From assembly GCA_039184055.1 (NCBI GenBank), contig JBCDBH010000252.1, positions 1 to 8,799 of the forward strand: a DNA stretch of 8,799 nt, read 5' to 3'. The position numbers and the translations under genes are program-made. This stretch comes from JBCDBH01 sp039184055 (GTDB lineage Bacteria; Acidobacteriota; Thermoanaerobaculia; Multivoradales; J023). Positions 6,037 to 8,799 of this stretch are shown piece after piece; position 1 is the stretch's first letter; each line of letters starts with the position of its first letter. A model generated the notes under the pieces. The model was not told the DNA's origin and did not search any database. It saw only the letters and a list, made by a program, of their open reading frames with translations.

Positions 6037-7212
6037 ATGCTGTCTTCCACCAAAACCACGTTCTTTCTACTCGTCGGTTTCGCCCTGCTATCCGTTCTCG
6101 CCTGTCGGTCCGGCGCGTCGCCGATCGAGTCGCCACCCGACCTCGGTGATCAGATCGAGGTCGGTCCGCTCGACGGTCTCGACACCGGCCGTCTCGAGGC
6201 TCTCGAACGTGCCATCGCCAGAGAGGAGCTGGTCGCCATCACCAGCGTGTTGCTCGCGGTCGACGGTACGTTGGTGTACGAAGGCTACTTCGATGGTGCC
6301 GACCGCGACACCCTTCACAACACCCGGTCAGCCACCAAAACCCTCGCCACCTTTCTGGCCGGAATCGCCGTCGATCGCGGCGATCTCGCCGCCGGGGTCG
6401 AGACGCGAATCTTCGATGTCCTCGAAGACCGCTGGCCACCGAAAAACCCCGATCCACGCAAACGCGAGATCACCGTTGAAGATCTCCTCACCATGAGCTC
6501 GATGCTCGAATGCAACGACTCGGATCAGTTCTCCCGAGGCAACGAGTCGCGCATGTTCTTGGTCGAAGACTGGGTCGGGTTCTTTCTCGATCTGCCGATC
6601 CGAGGTTTTCCGCCGTGGGCATCAAAACCCGAAGACTCACCGTTTGGTCGTGCCTTCTCCTATTGCTCGGCGGGCGTCACGGCTCTCGCCGAGGTGCTCG
6701 ACGCGGCGGTCGATGAGCCTCTCGAGGCTTACGCCGATCGTCATCTCTTCGACCCTTTGGGTATCGACTCGATGGCCTGGCAGCAGATTCCGCTCGGTCT
6801 ACCGAATTTTGGTGGCGGCACCGGCTTTCGCAGCCGTGATCTGCTCAAGCTCGGCATGGTCTTGGCCGAGGGTGGTACCTGGCGAGACCAGCGAATCCTC
6901 TCGGAAGAGTGGGTGACGACGGCGATCGCCGATCATGCCGAAGCAAGAGAAGCGACGACCTACGGCTATCTGCTGTGGAAAAACAGCTTCACGGTGGGTG
7001 ACTATGAAGCGCCGGCTTATTACATGTCTGGAAACGGTGGCAACAAGGTGGCCGTGGTGCCTTCGCTCGGAGTCGTGGCGGTGATCACCAGCACCAACTA
7101 CAACACCCGGGGCATGCACGAGCAGACCGCCGCCGTGCTCGCCGATTACCTGCTCGCCTCGCTTCCGGCGAGCAAATTGGGTGGTAGCCAGTCGGCGGCT
7201 TCGACCCGTTGA
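6037..7212 (+). CDS. Beta-lactamase-fold (class C type) serine hydrolase, predicted lipoprotein
   Basis: This is a predicted envelope serine hydrolase of the PF00144 group (class C beta-lactamases, esterases, D-aminopeptidases, 6-aminohexanoate-dimer hydrolases). Numbered from the chosen ATG (391 residues), the N-terminus is a lipoprotein signal peptide: a hydrophobic FFLLVGFALLSVLA stretch and then C23 as the lipidated Cys. The nucleophile motif is RSATKT, with S98-X-X-K101. The second motif is FSYCSAG, with Y209 in a Y-C-S version of the usual YxN. GNGGN (332-336) stands where class C enzymes have KTG. Family-like context includes LLTMSSMLEC (150-159), LFDPLGI and GGGTGF...RDLLKLGMVL. C159 and C210 are the only other cysteines and may pair. 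It has its own ribosome binding site and an upstream repeat array, and overlaps the convergent regulator gene by 67 bp. The substrate is unknown, and nothing specifically indicates antibiotic resistance. Confidence 0.88.
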   Translation: MLSSTKTTFFLLVGFALLSVLACRSGASPIESPPDLGDQIEVGPLDGLDTGRLEALERAIAREELVAITSVLLAVDGTLVYEGYFDGADRDTLHNTRSATKTLATFLAGIAVDRGDLAAGVETRIFDVLEDRWPPKNPDPRKREITVEDLLTMSSMLECNDSDQFSRGNESRMFLVEDWVGFFLDLPIRGFPPWASKPEDSPFGRAFSYCSAGVTALAEVLDAAVDEPLEAYADRHLFDPLGIDSMAWQQIPLGLPNFGGGTGFRSRDLLKLGMVLAEGGTWRDQRILSEEWVTTAIADHAEAREATTYGYLLWKNSFTVGDYEAPAYYMSGNGGNKVAVVPSLGVVAVITSTNYNTRGMHEQTAAVLADYLLASLPASKLGGSQSAASTR

Positions 7213-8768
7213 CGTTCACGCGCCACCAGGGCATCGACTCGTTCCAGACGCGAGGTCATGCCCGGGTGGCGCCACAGCGGTTCGAACCCGGGGTGATGAC
7301 GGAGCAGACCGGTTCGGCGAAAGCCGAGATCGATCGCGATGTCGAGGCTGGCGAGGGCCTCGTCGAAGGCGCCGAAGGCACTGTGCAACATGGCTTCGTT
7401 GATGGCGCTACCCGCCCACTCGTTGCCCTCGGCCCGGAAGTCACGCATTCTCGTCACCAGCCTGTCGTAGCGTGATCGACTCTGATCGAGAGCGATCAGG
7501 GCGACGGCGCTTCGTCCGTCGCCCCCGTTGGTGACTTCCTCGGCCTGCTTGTAGAGGGTGTGGGCAGCCGCGACATCTTCTCGGCTGAGCGCGACCGCGG
7601 CGCGAACGTTGAAGAGCTCCGGGCGCTGGATGCCACGGCTCAACCCGTCTCGCGCCACCTCGTCGGCACGCTCGAGCCGCCCATGGGCCAGATGCCACTG
7701 AGCCGTTTCGGCGGCGGCAAAAACGTTGTCGGGTCGCAAGGCCAGCGTGCGTTCGAACCACACGCGAGCCGCCTCCTCATAGCCGAGCAGCGCGAGGGTG
7801 CTGGCGATTTGCAGCTCGACATACGGCAGATCGGCTTCACCCGCCAGGACGGTGAGGTTGGCTTGCAACGCCTCCGCCAGACGACCCTTGATCTGTAGCC
7901 CATAAGCGGCGCTCGCCAGTGCGGCGAGGTTGCTAGGATCGAGCTCGTGGGCGCGCCGGTAGGCTTCGAGCGCCCGGGTGCCACGGCCACGACTGTCGAG
8001 CGCCAGGCCCAGAGCGTGATAGGCGCGTGCGTGGTCCGCATCCCAGTCGATCGCCTGTCGCGCCAGGGCCTCGGCACGAATCGCCTCGGCCGGCGAGTAG
8101 TTAAATTTGGTGGCGCGCTGCGCCAGGGCAAAGCTCAAGCTCGCGAGCACGTCGGGATCTCGCTGCGAGGTATCCAGGATGCTGTCGAGCAGTTCGATGG
8201 CGAGCTCGTTGTCTTCGGCCCGCTGGCGTTCCAGATAGACCTCGGCGCGGTTCAGAATCTCCTCGGTCTCGGGAGGACGGGTGGTCGTGGCGGTGGGGTG
8301 AAGATCGTCCCAGCCGTACCCGGCGCGGAACCATGAGGCGATGAAGAGCACGATGAAACCGACCACCAGCAGACCCGTGAAGATCAGCGCGGTCCGGATC
8401 GGGCTCGAGAGCAAAGCCGGCTTGGTGATGATCGCCGAGTCGAGAACCTGCACGGCTTCGACCGGCGGGACGAGCTGATAGCCCCGACCGCGTACCGCCC
8501 GCACGTAACGTGGATTCTTGGCGTCGTCACCGAGACTCTTGCGCAACAAGGCGACCCGTTGCACCACGGTTTCATCGCTCACCACCGCGTCGGGCCAGAC
8601 CTCGCGCGCCAACGTGTCGACCGCCACCACATCGGGGGCGTGCCGGACTAAGGCCAGCAAGAGATCGAATGACAGCTTGGCGATCTCGACGTTTCGACCC
8701 GCGCGCTCGAGCCGCGCCGCGCCGACGTCGAGCGTCAGATCGTCGAGTCGGTAGCGCTCCCGGGACAT
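7146..8768 (-). CDS. CadC/ToxR-like membrane transcription regulator with C-terminal TPR domain
   Basis: This is a predicted one-component signal transducer with DNA-binding, membrane and sensor parts in one chain (540 residues from the ATG at 8768-8766). Residues about 6-100 form an OmpR-type winged helix: LSFDLLLALVRH, then LAREVWPDA, the recognition-helix segment SDETVVQRVALLRKSLG (64-80), and the wing GRGYQLV (94-100). A single hydrophobic segment follows (about 127-147, AL...LFIASWF), so the N-terminus should be cytoplasmic and the rest periplasmic. Residues about 170-485 hold at least six TPR-like helical hairpins (for example ARAYHALGLALDSRGRGTRA). No enzyme motif, phosphoacceptor domain or kinase partner is seen. 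The frame is open to a GTG at 8795 and to the window edge; the ATG is preferred because it directly precedes the domain and has a GGCGGA 5 nt upstream. The 3' end overlaps the convergent serine hydrolase gene. The target genes are not known from sequence. Confidence 0.88.
   Translation of the reverse strand: MSRERYRLDDLTLDVGAARLERAGRNVEIAKLSFDLLLALVRHAPDVVAVDTLAREVWPDAVVSDETVVQRVALLRKSLGDDAKNPRYVRAVRGRGYQLVPPVEAVQVLDSAIITKPALLSSPIRTALIFTGLLVVGFIVLFIASWFRAGYGWDDLHPTATTTRPPETEEILNRAEVYLERQRAEDNELAIELLDSILDTSQRDPDVLASLSFALAQRATKFNYSPAEAIRAEALARQAIDWDADHARAYHALGLALDSRGRGTRALEAYRRAHELDPSNLAALASAAYGLQIKGRLAEALQANLTVLAGEADLPYVELQIASTLALLGYEEAARVWFERTLALRPDNVFAAAETAQWHLAHGRLERADEVARDGLSRGIQRPELFNVRAAVALSREDVAAAHTLYKQAEEVTNGGDGRSAVALIALDQSRSRYDRLVTRMRDFRAEGNEWAGSAINEAMLHSAFGAFDEALASLDIAIDLGFRRTGLLRHHPGFEPLWRHPGMTSRLERVDALVARERQRVEAADWLPPNLLAGSEASR
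7151..7174. terminator. Perfect 8-bp stem-loop in the convergent 3' overlap, possible bidirectional attenuator
   Basis: TGCTCGCC (7151-7158) and GGCGAGCA (7167-7174) are exact reverse complements around an 8-nt loop. The hairpin lies inside the shared 3' ends of the serine hydrolase and regulator genes, immediately before the regulator stop codon. Neither strand has a T-run after it, so it is not a classical intrinsic terminator. It is the only strong symmetric element at the junction and no other terminator is visible there. Because it sits in codons, it could also be coincidental. Confidence 0.3.
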
Positions 8769-8799
8769 GTCATTCCGCCGCGTCCTCTTCGCCACCGAC

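Noticed and set aside
6037..7212. Reading the serine hydrolase as an antibiotic-resistance AmpC beta-lactamase
   Set aside because: The Y-C-S and GNGG motifs and the lipoprotein anchor differ from AmpC, and the AmpR-type regulator that often accompanies it is absent; a generic esterase/peptidase role fits equally well.
7146..8768. Calling the regulator a two-component response regulator
   Set aside because: There is no receiver domain before the winged helix; instead there is a membrane segment and TPRs after it, which is the CadC/ToxR layout.

Overview
This is a GC-rich window of ordinary-looking bacterial chromosome with five long genes and almost no spare sequence. The host is probably Gram-negative: one gene encodes a lipoprotein and another an inner-membrane regulator whose C-terminal TPR half should face the periplasm. 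High GC, a CadC/ToxR-like winged-helix regulator carrying TPRs, an E. coli-type MurB, and a three-cysteine endonuclease III together suggest Acidobacteriota (perhaps Thermoanaerobaculia) or a deltaproteobacterial/myxobacterial lineage. That placement is inference from recalled family patterns. I see no tRNA, rRNA, CRISPR array, insertion sequence or phage gene.

Layout. The left part (25-1847, minus strand) is a two-gene unit: murB (peptidoglycan precursor synthesis) followed by nth (DNA base-excision repair), joined by a TGATG stop/start overlap. A 126-bp divergent gap leads to a very large plus-strand gene (1974-5927) for a 1317-residue GH13 (alpha-amylase family) protein. Its catalytic barrel is recognisable, but the flanking N- and C-terminal regions match no domain I can name, and region IV of the active site has the sequence T-P-D instead of the usual N-H-D. 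A 109-bp gap follows, containing four TTCAGSG direct repeats spaced 11, 11 and 9 bp apart. Next come a class-C beta-lactamase-fold serine hydrolase lipoprotein (6037-7212, plus) and, convergent with it and overlapping it by 67 bp, a CadC-like membrane-bound transcription regulator with a periplasmic TPR domain (7146-8768, minus).

How the parts may work together. murB and nth are housekeeping genes that seem to share a transcript by position. The GH13 protein has no signal peptide and probably acts on cytoplasmic alpha-glucans. The right-hand pair is the best candidate for a small, undescribed system. It combines a membrane one-component regulator of the winged-helix class (a class whose relatives bind tandem direct repeats about 11 bp apart), an enzyme lipoprotein in the same envelope compartment as the regulator's TPR domain, and a phased repeat array just upstream of the enzyme gene. 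The regulatory link is inference; the sequence shows only the parts and their arrangement.
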